Assembly (NCBI GenBank): GCA_029062165.1
Contig: JAIDQQ010000023.1
Coordinates: 543,889-607,888 of the forward strand
Origin: Ruminococcus sp.
GTDB lineage: Bacteria; Bacillota; Clostridia; Oscillospirales; Ruminococcaceae
Direction of reading: 5' to 3'
Length of the DNA stretch: 64,000 nucleotides
In this document: in pieces, positions 19,089 through 28,316 of the stretch
Numbering within the stretch: the first letter of the stretch is position 1
How the letters are laid out: each line of letters starts with the position of its first letter
The notes under the pieces: generated by a model
What the model was told of the DNA's origin: nothing
What the model saw: the letters and a program-made list of their open reading frames with translations, nothing else
Database searches by the model: none
Translations under genes and position numbers: made by a program

Positions 19089-21287
19089 ATGAAAGGTTGT
19101 GTTTTTATGAAAGGTAAAAAATTAATTATCGGACTTCTTGCGGTGTTATGTGCATTTACGTCATGCGAAAACAAAAAACAAAAACCTGCTCCGGAAGTTC
19201 CGGAAGTAGATGTCATGGGCTACAGACCTACTGAAATACGTCTCACTGACAACTTCGACAAGGTTATATCCCTTGATACAAATGTAGGCGACGTCTATAT
19301 TTTCGGACAGCTGAAAAGCGGTGGTTATACCGGATATACTACCGACAGTTCTTTCAGTGAGTACGAAAGTTTCAGTTTCATACCGCAGGAAAATGAATCC
19401 GTTATGACATCTGCCTTACTGCCGTTCGGTCAGAAGGCCGTACTCACGTATCTCGACGGCGAAAACTTTCTTTACGTCTACGGCAAGGACGGTTTACAGC
19501 TACAGTCAATTGGATTAGGTAGCATAACTGACAGTCCGGAAGTAAGAGTTTCTGTTCTTCCGTATGGCAGAAATAATTATATTATCAACGTCGATAACAA
19601 ACGTCTGATAATTGCCGACAAAACCGGTTATTTATCTGATATTTCCACCGACGGCAATATTACAGGCTTTTCAAGAGGTGCGGAAAATACCGTAAACTGT
19701 CTGATAAGCGACGGCAGTTCAGAATTTATTGCCGGTATAGATATTGATTCCGCTACTCTCACCGACAAGAAAAAAATTGTTACAGATTCCAGTGCATACG
19801 CTTCCTGTATGAGCGAAAAATATTCCTGTATAAGCGTCATGGACGGCGGTATTTACGGTATCAGCGACAGTACCGTAAAGAAGATTACCGACTTCGCAAA
19901 CATGAATTTCAAGCCCTCTGAAGTCTCCGGTATTATAGAAACTTCCGACGGTAATTACGCTGTCAACGTCGGCGGAACGGTTTATTTTGTCACGGAAGAC
20001 AATATCAAAGAAGTTTCCGCTAAAAAAATAATATGGTTAGGTGCATACCAATATTATATCCCGTCAAGAATTGAAAGGTATGTGAACTTGTTTAACGAAT
20101 CTCAAGACGAATATGAAATTAAAGTCAGAACATACAAAGGACAAGACCCTGATGCTCTCTATAAGGACGTTATCAGCGGAAACGCTCCGGATATTATACC
20201 GTTCAATTTAGGTACACCGCTTGCAAGTTACGGTAAAAATGACGTTCTTTTCGCCGATTTATACCCTTTCCTCGATAATGACCCCGATTTATCCCGTGAT
20301 GATTTTTTACCAAACATTCTCACCGGTCTGGAGCGTGACGGAAAATTATATCAGATTGGTACGGAGTTCACATTAAGTACGGTTACTGTAAGTAAAGATG
20401 ACGGTATTCCGGAAAACTGGACTATCGACGATATGATTAGAATTTATGAAAATCCACCGGAAAATAAAACTCTTTTCCCGATACTTAATATGGATAAGAT
20501 AAGATTACATATTTTTACAAATTATTTTGACGAATCAATGTATATAGATTACAATAATGCGGAATGTCATTTTGATTCTCCGGATTTTATAAAGGCTCTC
20601 GAATTTTTTCAGAATAATAAAATAGGTCTCACGTATGCGGAATATGACGAGTTATCCCGACAGGAATTATTTATGATTCCGGAAGAAGAAATCGCAATAA
20701 GTTCTATTCTGTCTACGTATCCTACCAGCATAAATAATGCTGAAATGCTTTTCGATAATGCAAGGATAAATGATTCTGAAACATGGGCTGGCTATGTCGG
20801 CGACGGTACAAAAAGCGGTACTCATATTAACATGGATATTATGTATGGTATAAGTGCTACTTCGCCACATACTGACGGTGCGTGGGAGTTCTTAAAGACT
20901 ATCTTTTCAGATTATACTTCTACTTTTAAAGAAAACGGTAGTACCTATATGTTTTCAGTTGATTTTCCGGTAATTGAAAAGTATTTTGACGAATCACTTG
21001 AAGCATTTACCCATGATAACGTATACGTCGACTACGAAACCGGAAAGACTGTAGTAGAAAAACGCAAGACTTTTGACGGCAAGGAAGTTGAAAACTTTAC
21101 GCCGGAAGAAGTACAGTACTACAAAGACAAGATAACATCCGCAAGCATAGTACCGGACGATATTAATATAAGTACAATGGTATGGGACGAATTAAACGAT
21201 TATTTTGAAAATGACGGTTCAGCTAAGAAAACAGCGGAAAATATTCAGAAAAAAGTTTCGGAATATCTCAACGAAAGATACACTTAA
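19089..21287 (+). CDS. Lipoprotein: N-terminal propeller-like region fused to extracellular solute-binding domain (family 1)
   Basis: Lipobox LCAFTSC; C-terminal half YVNLFNESQDEYEIKVRTYKGQ..DVISGNAPDIIPF typical SBP_bac_1; N-terminal ~300 aa repetitive beta-rich. Confidence 0.75.
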   Translation: MKGCVFMKGKKLIIGLLAVLCAFTSCENKKQKPAPEVPEVDVMGYRPTEIRLTDNFDKVISLDTNVGDVYIFGQLKSGGYTGYTTDSSFSEYESFSFIPQENESVMTSALLPFGQKAVLTYLDGENFLYVYGKDGLQLQSIGLGSITDSPEVRVSVLPYGRNNYIINVDNKRLIIADKTGYLSDISTDGNITGFSRGAENTVNCLISDGSSEFIAGIDIDSATLTDKKKIVTDSSAYASCMSEKYSCISVMDGGIYGISDSTVKKITDFANMNFKPSEVSGIIETSDGNYAVNVGGTVYFVTEDNIKEVSAKKIIWLGAYQYYIPSRIERYVNLFNESQDEYEIKVRTYKGQDPDALYKDVISGNAPDIIPFNLGTPLASYGKNDVLFADLYPFLDNDPDLSRDDFLPNILTGLERDGKLYQIGTEFTLSTVTVSKDDGIPENWTIDDMIRIYENPPENKTLFPILNMDKIRLHIFTNYFDESMYIDYNNAECHFDSPDFIKALEFFQNNKIGLTYAEYDELSRQELFMIPEEEIAISSILSTYPTSINNAEMLFDNARINDSETWAGYVGDGTKSGTHINMDIMYGISATSPHTDGAWEFLKTIFSDYTSTFKENGSTYMFSVDFPVIEKYFDESLEAFTHDNVYVDYETGKTVVEKRKTFDGKEVENFTPEEVQYYKDKITSASIVPDDINISTMVWDELNDYFENDGSAKKTAENIQKKVSEYLNERYT

Positions 21288-21320
21288 TAATTCATAATGC
21301 ATAATTCATAATTATAAAAA

Positions 21321-21352
21321 AAGCGGTGAAGATTTTTTCCTCACCGTTTTTT
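21321..21352. terminator. Intrinsic terminator
   Basis: aagcggtgaagattttttcctcaccgtttttt. Confidence 0.75.
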
Positions 21353-21375
21353 GCGTTATGCGTGTTAAAAAATTC

Positions 21376-22143
21376 TTAATTATGAATTATTATGACCTGA
21401 CTTGAAAGGGCATAGCTTTGTGTAAAGTCTACAACTTCTTCTCTTTCGGGGGTTATAGATATTCCGGCAACACCTATGTCCGCTTCCTCGAATCCGATAG
21501 CCGTTATTATTGAACTGAAATCCATGTCTGTTATTTTCAGCTCCATGCCTAAAATATCGCAGATAGCGTTTGCCATATCGACATCAAAACCGACTATTTC
21601 ACCGTTTACTTCGTCTTCATAGGGTGGGAAGTCCGCATTGGTAGCCATAACAAGAGTACCGTTTCTTGCGACGTCTTCCGGCTGATAAGGCTTATTATCG
21701 GGATTTTCACCAATCCAGTGTTTAGAAATTTCCGTAATAGTGCCGTCACGTTTGAGTTGATTTATAGCGTCGTCGAGTTTCTGACCTAATTCTTGATTGC
21801 CTTTTTTGTAGGCTATAGCGTATTCCTCTTCGCTGAACGGTTCGGGAAGTATTTTCAGATTTTCGTAACCGCTTATGATTTCCTCTGCGGTGAGTTCGTC
21901 AATAATTACGGCATCTATTTTTTTTTCGTCGAGAGCCTTTACAGCTTCGGAAGCGTTCTTGTATTTTTCCACAGTTGCACCGGAAATATCCTTAGCGAGT
22001 TTATAACCGGTAGTACCGATTTGTGTTCCGATAACTTTTCCGGATAGGTCATCAGCACCGGAAATTGTCTGATTTTCTTTTTTTCCGCAACCACCGGACA
22101 ATATAACCGATATTACTGCAAATATACTCAAAAATTTTTTCAT
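21376..22143 (-). CDS. Amino-acid ABC transporter substrate-binding lipoprotein (SBP family 3)
   Basis: Lipobox LSGGCGKK; GTLVMATNADFPPYEDEVNGEIVGFDVDMANAI. Confidence 0.88.
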   Translation of the reverse strand: MKKFLSIFAVISVILSGGCGKKENQTISGADDLSGKVIGTQIGTTGYKLAKDISGATVEKYKNASEAVKALDEKKIDAVIIDELTAEEIISGYENLKILPEPFSEEEYAIAYKKGNQELGQKLDDAINQLKRDGTITEISKHWIGENPDNKPYQPEDVARNGTLVMATNADFPPYEDEVNGEIVGFDVDMANAICDILGMELKITDMDFSSIITAIGFEEADIGVAGISITPEREEVVDFTQSYALSSQVIIIHN

Positions 22144-22174
22144 AAAAACCACTCTTTTCTTATAATTTAAAAAA

Positions 22175-22390
22175 TCAGTCCCATGAAATATCAATTTTCC
22201 GGTTTTTGTTCATGCAGTCGGCAAGATAGAGATTGATAAGTGTCTGATATGGAATACCGGAATCCGCTGACATCTGCCTGAAAAAATCAATTACTTTGCA
22301 GTCTATATTTATAGTAATCTGTTGCCTTAGTTTTTTTGCATACGGATTTTTACGTGGGTTAAGTTCTTCAATGTTATATTCGTCTCTCAT
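22175..22390 (-). CDS. BrnA-like antitoxin
   Basis: RQQITINIDCKVIDFFRQMSADSGIPYQTLINLYL; paired with BrnT-like ORF. Confidence 0.8.
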   Translation of the reverse strand: MRDEYNIEELNPRKNPYAKKLRQQITINIDCKVIDFFRQMSADSGIPYQTLINLYLADCMNKNRKIDISWD

Positions 22391-22394
22391 GAAA

Positions 22395-22685
22395 TCACCA
22401 GCCTTTCAGATAAGTTTTCTTTTCATTTTTTGTTGCTTTTCGGGCGGAAATAATCCAGATAATGTTATCATTATCCCTGTAACAATGGCTTACAATACAT
22501 ATTTTTTGAGATACTGTCATTCCTATAATCAGAAATCTTTCTTCACCTATGGAATGTTCAGGGTCATCAAAAAGAATAGCATTATCGTCTTCAAAAACCT
22601 CCTTTGCCTCCTCAAATGATAAGCCATGTTTACTTTTATTAATTGTATTTTTATTTTCGTCCCATTCAAATATAAGATTTTCCAT
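22395..22685 (-). CDS. BrnT-family toxin
   Basis: FEWDENKNTINKSKHGLSFEEAKEVFED...ISARKATKNEKKTY. Confidence 0.87.
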   Translation of the reverse strand: MENLIFEWDENKNTINKSKHGLSFEEAKEVFEDDNAILFDDPEHSIGEERFLIIGMTVSQKICIVSHCYRDNDNIIWIISARKATKNEKKTYLKGW

Positions 22686-22846
22686 AATTATATTATAATT
22701 AAAAAATAATTATCTGTCAAGAGGTTTTTAAAAATTTCTGCAATTAATAATTATTAATTTCACAAAATTATCATATCATTAACGTATGTTTTACACATGA
22801 CAGTATTAATATTATCTAACCCCGTTAAATAAAAGGAGGAATTTTT

Positions 22847-23293
22847 ATGGCAGACCGTGAATATGTTTTGAACGTCATTCAAAGGCTACATCCTAAACCG
22901 CCTAATGACGTTTCACGGCGATTCAGCGACGATAACGCCGGTATCGCCTGTATGCTGAAATATCTCTATGACGCCGAAAAACCAGTTTCGGCAGGCGAGA
23001 TAAGTCGGTTTATGAGGGTCAGTACCGCAAGGGTTTCCGTACTGCTGAAAAAAATGTACGAAAAAGATTACATTATCCGTGACAGTTGTTCCGAAGATGC
23101 ACGTCGGCTTATGATTTCGCTTTCCGGAGCAGGTAAGGCGGAATTTATCAGACGTCAGGAAAAAATGATTGAAACATTCAGTCTTATTATTGACCGTATC
23201 GGCACGGAACGCATGGAAGAATTTATTTCCGTCAGCAATGAAATAAGAGATATTGTTTCGGCGGAAATAAAAAAAGAAATCAATAATTCTTAA
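22847..23293 (+). CDS. MarR-family transcriptional regulator
   Basis: wHTH: VSAGEISRFMRVSTARVSVLLKKMYEKDYIIRDSCSEDARRLMISLS. Confidence 0.88.
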   Translation: MADREYVLNVIQRLHPKPPNDVSRRFSDDNAGIACMLKYLYDAEKPVSAGEISRFMRVSTARVSVLLKKMYEKDYIIRDSCSEDARRLMISLSGAGKAEFIRRQEKMIETFSLIIDRIGTERMEEFISVSNEIRDIVSAEIKKEINNS

Positions 23294-23313
23294 AGAAAGG
23301 TGGTAATTTTTTA

Positions 23314-25080
23314 ATGCTTAAGATTTTCAGAAACCTCAAAAAGCGTGATGTCTGTTTCATGCTTGTATGCGTACTGCTTGTTATAGCACAGGTATGGCTT
23401 GACCTCACTATGCCGGACTATACACAGAAATTAACGGAATCCGTTTCAGCCGGTTCTATAGAAATGAACGAAGTACTTAAAAACGGCGGTATGATGCTTT
23501 TATGTGCCGTCGGAAGTATGGTATCGGCTATGTTATGCGGATTCTTTGCCTCACAGGTTGCGGCGAATTTTGCTAAAACCTTACGTGAAAAACTTTTCGG
23601 ACATATACTTAAATTCTCAAATGCCGAGATAAACAGATTTTCCACACCAAGCCTTATAACACGTACTACCAACGACGTTGTACAGTTACAGATGTTAATT
23701 GCTATGGGTATGCAGATGATGATAAAAGCACCTGTTACGGCTATATGGGCTATCATAAAAATATCTGATTCCAGCGTGGAATGGACTACAGCCGTATTCG
23801 TATGCGTTGCTGTGGTAATCGTGACCATATCGCTTCTGGTAGGTCTTGCATATCCTAAATTCAGACAGATTCAGAAACTCACTGACAATCTCAACGATGT
23901 CACACGTGAAAATATCAGCGGTGTAAGAGTTGTACGTGCATTCAATGCCGAAAAGTATCAGGAAAAGAAATTCGATAAGGTCAACGACGATATTACTAAA
24001 AATCATCTGTTTACCAGTCGTATAATGGGCGTAATGATGCCTGTCATGATGATGGCTATGAACGGTCTGACCCTTGCTATCTACTGGATTGGTGCGTACC
24101 TGATAAACAATGCGGAAATAGCCGGAAGAGCCGAAGTTATCGGTAATATGACCGCTTTCACACAGTATGCGTTGCAGATTATGGGTGCGTTTATGATGTT
24201 GGTAATGATTTTCATAATTATGCCTCGTACTATGGTATCGGCAAAACGTATAAACGAAGTCCTTGAAACTCAACCTACTATAGACTACAAATCACAGGAA
24301 GTCAAGACCATAGGTCACGGAAAAATTGAGTTTAAAAACGTATCGTTTGCCTACTCCGATTCCGGTAAACCATGTCTTAAAAATCTAAGTTTCGAGATTA
24401 ACGAGGGCGAGACTTTCGCTATAATAGGTGCTACCGGTACTGGTAAATCAACGCTTGTCAATCTGATACCACGTTATTATGATACAACCGCCGGTGAAGT
24501 ACTTATCGACGGCGTTAATATCAAGGAATATCCCGAAGAACAGCTTGAAAAAATGGTATCCGTCGCACCACAGAAAGCTACTTTGTTTTCCGGTGACATA
24601 AAATCAAATATCACATACGGCTGTAAGGAAGAAGTCCCAGATAATGACGTAAGAATTACTAAAGCCCTTGAGGTTTCCAAATCCGATTTTGTCGGAAATC
24701 TCGCTGACGGTATTCACTCTAAAGTAGCACAGGGCGGTACTAACTATTCCGGCGGTCAGAAACAACGACTTTCTATAGCAAGAGCAGTTTTCAAGAACTC
24801 TGAAATCATGATTTTTGACGATACTTTTTCCGCTCTTGACTACAAAACCGATATGCTTGTAAGAAAGTCCATACGTGAGGAACTTACAGGAACTACTGTA
24901 ATAATAGTAGCACAGCGAATAGGTACTATCAGAAATGCCGATAAAATTCTTGTACTCCATGACGGTGAAATAGCAGGTATCGGCAGACATGAAGAACTTA
25001 TGGAAAACTGTTCCATATACAAGGAAATAGCACTTTCACAGTTATCAGAAGAAGAATTATCCGGAAAGGAGCGTGTATAA
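23314..25080 (+). CDS. ABC exporter, ATP-binding/permease subunit 1
   Basis: GATGTGKSTL Walker A, GGTNYSGGQKQRLSIARA. Confidence 0.93.
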   Translation: MLKIFRNLKKRDVCFMLVCVLLVIAQVWLDLTMPDYTQKLTESVSAGSIEMNEVLKNGGMMLLCAVGSMVSAMLCGFFASQVAANFAKTLREKLFGHILKFSNAEINRFSTPSLITRTTNDVVQLQMLIAMGMQMMIKAPVTAIWAIIKISDSSVEWTTAVFVCVAVVIVTISLLVGLAYPKFRQIQKLTDNLNDVTRENISGVRVVRAFNAEKYQEKKFDKVNDDITKNHLFTSRIMGVMMPVMMMAMNGLTLAIYWIGAYLINNAEIAGRAEVIGNMTAFTQYALQIMGAFMMLVMIFIIMPRTMVSAKRINEVLETQPTIDYKSQEVKTIGHGKIEFKNVSFAYSDSGKPCLKNLSFEINEGETFAIIGATGTGKSTLVNLIPRYYDTTAGEVLIDGVNIKEYPEEQLEKMVSVAPQKATLFSGDIKSNITYGCKEEVPDNDVRITKALEVSKSDFVGNLADGIHSKVAQGGTNYSGGQKQRLSIARAVFKNSEIMIFDDTFSALDYKTDMLVRKSIREELTGTTVIIVAQRIGTIRNADKILVLHDGEIAGIGRHEELMENCSIYKEIALSQLSEEELSGKERV

Positions 25081-26872
25081 TATGCCCCCTATGAGACCTA
25101 TGACTGTTACAAATCCCGACGAAAAAGCCGATTTAGGTTCAATAAAGAAAATACTCGTCTACTGCAAACAGTATCTTCCGGCGGTAATCGTCGCCGTTAT
25201 ATTCGCTATAGGCGGTGCATTGACTACCATTATCGGACCTGAAAAAATAAGTGACCTCATGAACGAAATAACTTCCGGTATAATGACCGGCGTTGACATG
25301 GATAATATTAAAAAAATTTGCTTTACACTGGTAGCCATATATGCCGGTGGTGCGATACTGAATTACAGTCAGCAGTTTATAACGGCTACAATAACACAGA
25401 AAACTTCAAAGCGACTTCGTACCGATATTGACGAAAAAATAAACCGTCTGCCCCTGAAGTACTTCGATACCACCACTAAGGGCGATATACTTTCACGTGT
25501 AACCAACGACGTCGACACCATAAGCCAGACACTTTCAAGCAGTTCGGCGAATTTAATAAGTTCGTTGGCGTTGTTCGTGGGAGTTATATATAAGATGTTC
25601 TCTACTAACTGGATTCTTGCCCTTGTAACAATCGGCTCTTCGCTTTTCGGATTCGTAATGATGGGCGTTATCATGAAAAATTCGCAGAAATTCTTCAACC
25701 GTAAGCAAGCCGATTTAGGTGTAATGAATGGTCAGATAGAGGAAGTCTATACCAATCATAATATAGTACACGCATTCGGAGCGAAAAATCAGGAAAAAAT
25801 CAAATTTGATGAGGTAAATGACCGTCTTTACGATTCAAACTGGAAATCGCAATGGTTATCCGGTATGATGCACCCGATTATGCAGTTTGTCGGAAATCTC
25901 GACTATGCACTTGTATTTATAGTAGGTGTTATTTTCATAATCAATGACAATTCCGCCGTGACACTCGGTACTATTATGGCATTCGTTATATATTCGAGAC
26001 TTTTTTCGCAACCGTTAGGAACTTTCGCACAGTCAATGACTTCCATACAACAGGCATCAGCGGCATCTAAGCGAGTTTTTGAAATGCTTGAATCCGAAGA
26101 ACAGGCTGACGAATCCGCTAAGAACGGTACTATAAGCAACGTCGCCGGAAACGTCGAGTTTAAACACGTTAAATTCGGCTACTCACCGGATAAAACTATC
26201 ATACACGATTTTTCAGCAGACCTGAAAGCCGGTCAGAAAGTAGCGATAGTAGGACCTACCGGAGCAGGCAAGACGACTATGGTCAATCTGCTTATGCGTT
26301 TCTACGAGATTGACAGCGGTGACATTCTTATTGATGGCGTTTCCACTAAAACCCTTAAACGTGAACAGGTACACGATTTATTTGACATGATTCTTCAGGA
26401 TACGTGGCTTTTTGACGGTACTATACGTGAAAATCTGGTCTATAACAAGGAGGGCGTAACAGACAGTCAGCTTGACGAAGCGTGCGAGGCGGTAGGTCTG
26501 AAACACTTCATATCGACGTTACCGCAAGGCTACGATACAAGGCTTAATGAGGCTCTGAATCTTTCGGACGGTCAGAAACAACAGCTTACAATCGCAAGGG
26601 CAATGATTAAAGACGCTCCTATGCTGATACTCGATGAAGCTACTTCCTCTATCGACACGAGAACGGAACTCGTCATACAGCGTGCTATGGATAAGCTTAC
26701 TATCGGACGCACTTCATTTGTAATAGCACACAGACTATCCACTATCAAAAATGCAGATGTCATACTTGTCATGAAAGACGGCGACATTATAGAGCAGGGC
26801 AATCACGAAAAACTCATTGCAGACGGCGGTTTCTATTCGGAATTATATAACAGTCAGTTTGTAGTAGCATAA
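25073..26872 (+). CDS. ABC exporter, ATP-binding/permease subunit 2
   Basis: GPTGAGKTTM, LILDEATSSID; signature in the partner subunit is canonical and here degenerate (LNLSDGQKQQLTIARA). Confidence 0.93.
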   Translation: MYNMPPMRPMTVTNPDEKADLGSIKKILVYCKQYLPAVIVAVIFAIGGALTTIIGPEKISDLMNEITSGIMTGVDMDNIKKICFTLVAIYAGGAILNYSQQFITATITQKTSKRLRTDIDEKINRLPLKYFDTTTKGDILSRVTNDVDTISQTLSSSSANLISSLALFVGVIYKMFSTNWILALVTIGSSLFGFVMMGVIMKNSQKFFNRKQADLGVMNGQIEEVYTNHNIVHAFGAKNQEKIKFDEVNDRLYDSNWKSQWLSGMMHPIMQFVGNLDYALVFIVGVIFIINDNSAVTLGTIMAFVIYSRLFSQPLGTFAQSMTSIQQASAASKRVFEMLESEEQADESAKNGTISNVAGNVEFKHVKFGYSPDKTIIHDFSADLKAGQKVAIVGPTGAGKTTMVNLLMRFYEIDSGDILIDGVSTKTLKREQVHDLFDMILQDTWLFDGTIRENLVYNKEGVTDSQLDEACEAVGLKHFISTLPQGYDTRLNEALNLSDGQKQQLTIARAMIKDAPMLILDEATSSIDTRTELVIQRAMDKLTIGRTSFVIAHRLSTIKNADVILVMKDGDIIEQGNHEKLIADGGFYSELYNSQFVVA

Positions 26873-26873
26873 A

Positions 26874-26907
26874 CAAAAAACCGTATCTGAAAAGATACGG
26901 TTTTTTG
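26874..26907. terminator. Intrinsic terminator
   Basis: aaaaaaccgtatctgaaaagatacggtttttt. Confidence 0.88.
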
Positions 26908-26926
26908 CGTTTCGGGTGTTAAATTC

Positions 26927-26966
26927 TGAAAAAACGTTCTCCCGAAAGAGAGAACATTTTTTCAGT
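26927..26966. terminator. Second, long symmetrical hairpin
   Basis: CTGAAAAAAcGTTCTC-CCGAAA-GAGAGAACaTTTTTTCAG. Confidence 0.75.
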
Positions 26967-27058
26967 GTAGGAAATTATTGTATTTCGGTTTCCCGATATA
27001 TGAATTATATCATATTATTGTGAAAAAGTCAATAATATATTTTGTCGAAAAGTATTAG

Positions 27059-27379
27059 TTATTCAATTAATTTGTCTGACTGGTAATTAAGAAAATCTTC
27101 GGCAGTATTTCTTATATCTTCGTCAACGGAAGCATTTTTACAGATATTTTTCAGTATCTCCATGTATTCCGGAAGTTCGTTCAATGTTCTGCCGTTGTAA
27201 AGTCTGTTAAGCATAATCAGAGTATGTATAGCCGGACGTTTTTTTATAGATTCTTACGGTATATATTTTTCCTTGTCGTCTGCTGTTTCGAGTAAATCCC
27301 ATATCTGATACTCATTGTATAAAATGTCATCATCATACGCATATTCAGACAGTTCTTTTATTTTTTTAATTATTTCCAT
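27059..27379 (-). pseudogene. Small ORF interrupted by in-frame TAA (MEIIKKIKELSEYAYDDD...KEKYIP*ESIKKRPAIHTLIMLNRLYNGRT...)
   Basis: Reading frame continues in phase across stop at 27254-27256 to a natural stop at 27059. Confidence 0.7.
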
Positions 27380-27767
27380 AGTTCACCTCCGGAATCTTGA
27401 GATAGTCTATACTTTGATTGATAAGTTTTGTTTCTTTTCCCATAAACTCCAAAGCACGTGAATATGTAATATATTCGTCCCATAGATATTCAAGTAAAGT
27501 GACCTGTAGAAGATTTTTAGTTTCTGTATCGCCGTATTCTGCCAGTTCCTCGTACATACGGAAAATTCTTTCAAGCAGATTATTATTTCTGTAGTCTTTT
27601 TGTTTAAGAAGTCCGGTAACAAGCGGATTCAGAATATTTCCGAAAAGACAGTGTGGGAGTTTTTCGCCTAACCAGTCATTTTCAGCGATTATTTTTTCCC
27701 TTAATTCCGGAAAACGTCCGCACAGGAAATCGCAGTCAAGGGAGTTATATTTTATAGTCGTCAACAT
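27366..27767 (-). CDS. Hypothetical protein (immunity-like/DUF7674-like)
   Basis: FRMYEELAEYGDTETKNLLQVTLLEYLWDEY...FMGKETKLI; overlaps neighbours by a few nt. Confidence 0.6.
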   Translation of the reverse strand: MLTTIKYNSLDCDFLCGRFPELREKIIAENDWLGEKLPHCLFGNILNPLVTGLLKQKDYRNNNLLERIFRMYEELAEYGDTETKNLLQVTLLEYLWDEYITYSRALEFMGKETKLINQSIDYLKIPEVNYGNN

Positions 27768-28230
27768 TGTTCATTACCGGTATTTCCATTATCATTGTGG
27801 ACTGGTCTGTATCACCGTCGAAAGTAGTCCCGAATGCTCCGAACTCATTGTTGACGTTGTCAACTTTTTTCCGTACCGGTACAGTCACACGTACCATTTT
27901 CGGCGGTGGAGTTTCTGTGCGTTCCTCGACGAATTTTGAGGGGTCAGGCTTTACAGGTTCGGGCGGATGTGGCGGTACAGGCGGAGCAGGTTTGTTATAC
28001 AGATTTTCATTTTTCGGCGATACGTAGACACTTTGCGGTGTCTGTATGTGCCGGACGTCCGGTAACGGCATACTCTGATAACGACTTGCCGGAATTAACT
28101 GTTTTTCCGGAAGTGCTTCTGATTCTTCCGGAATTTTTTCAACCGGACGGAAATTTATGTCACGGAGTGTACCTGCTCCGGAATATGTACGTGTTTTTAT
28201 ATTTTTCGCATTCATGTCACGTAAAGTCAA
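27745..28230 (-). CDS. Proline-rich hypothetical protein
   Basis: KPAPPVPPHPPEPVKPDPSKF; translationally overlapped with next ORF. Confidence 0.6.
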   Translation of the reverse strand: MTLRDMNAKNIKTRTYSGAGTLRDINFRPVEKIPEESEALPEKQLIPASRYQSMPLPDVRHIQTPQSVYVSPKNENLYNKPAPPVPPHPPEPVKPDPSKFVEERTETPPPKMVRVTVPVRKKVDNVNNEFGAFGTTFDGDTDQSTMIMEIPVMNNVDDYKI

Positions 28231-28316
28231 AATATCACCCCATTATCAATTAAGAATTAAGAATGCATAATGCATAATTATTTCAATTCTTAATTATGAA
28301 TTATTAATTATGAATT

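Noticed and set aside
23695-24273. 192-aa ORF antisense to the ABC exporter
   Set aside because: His/Tyr-rich shadow ORF opposite conserved transporter sequence
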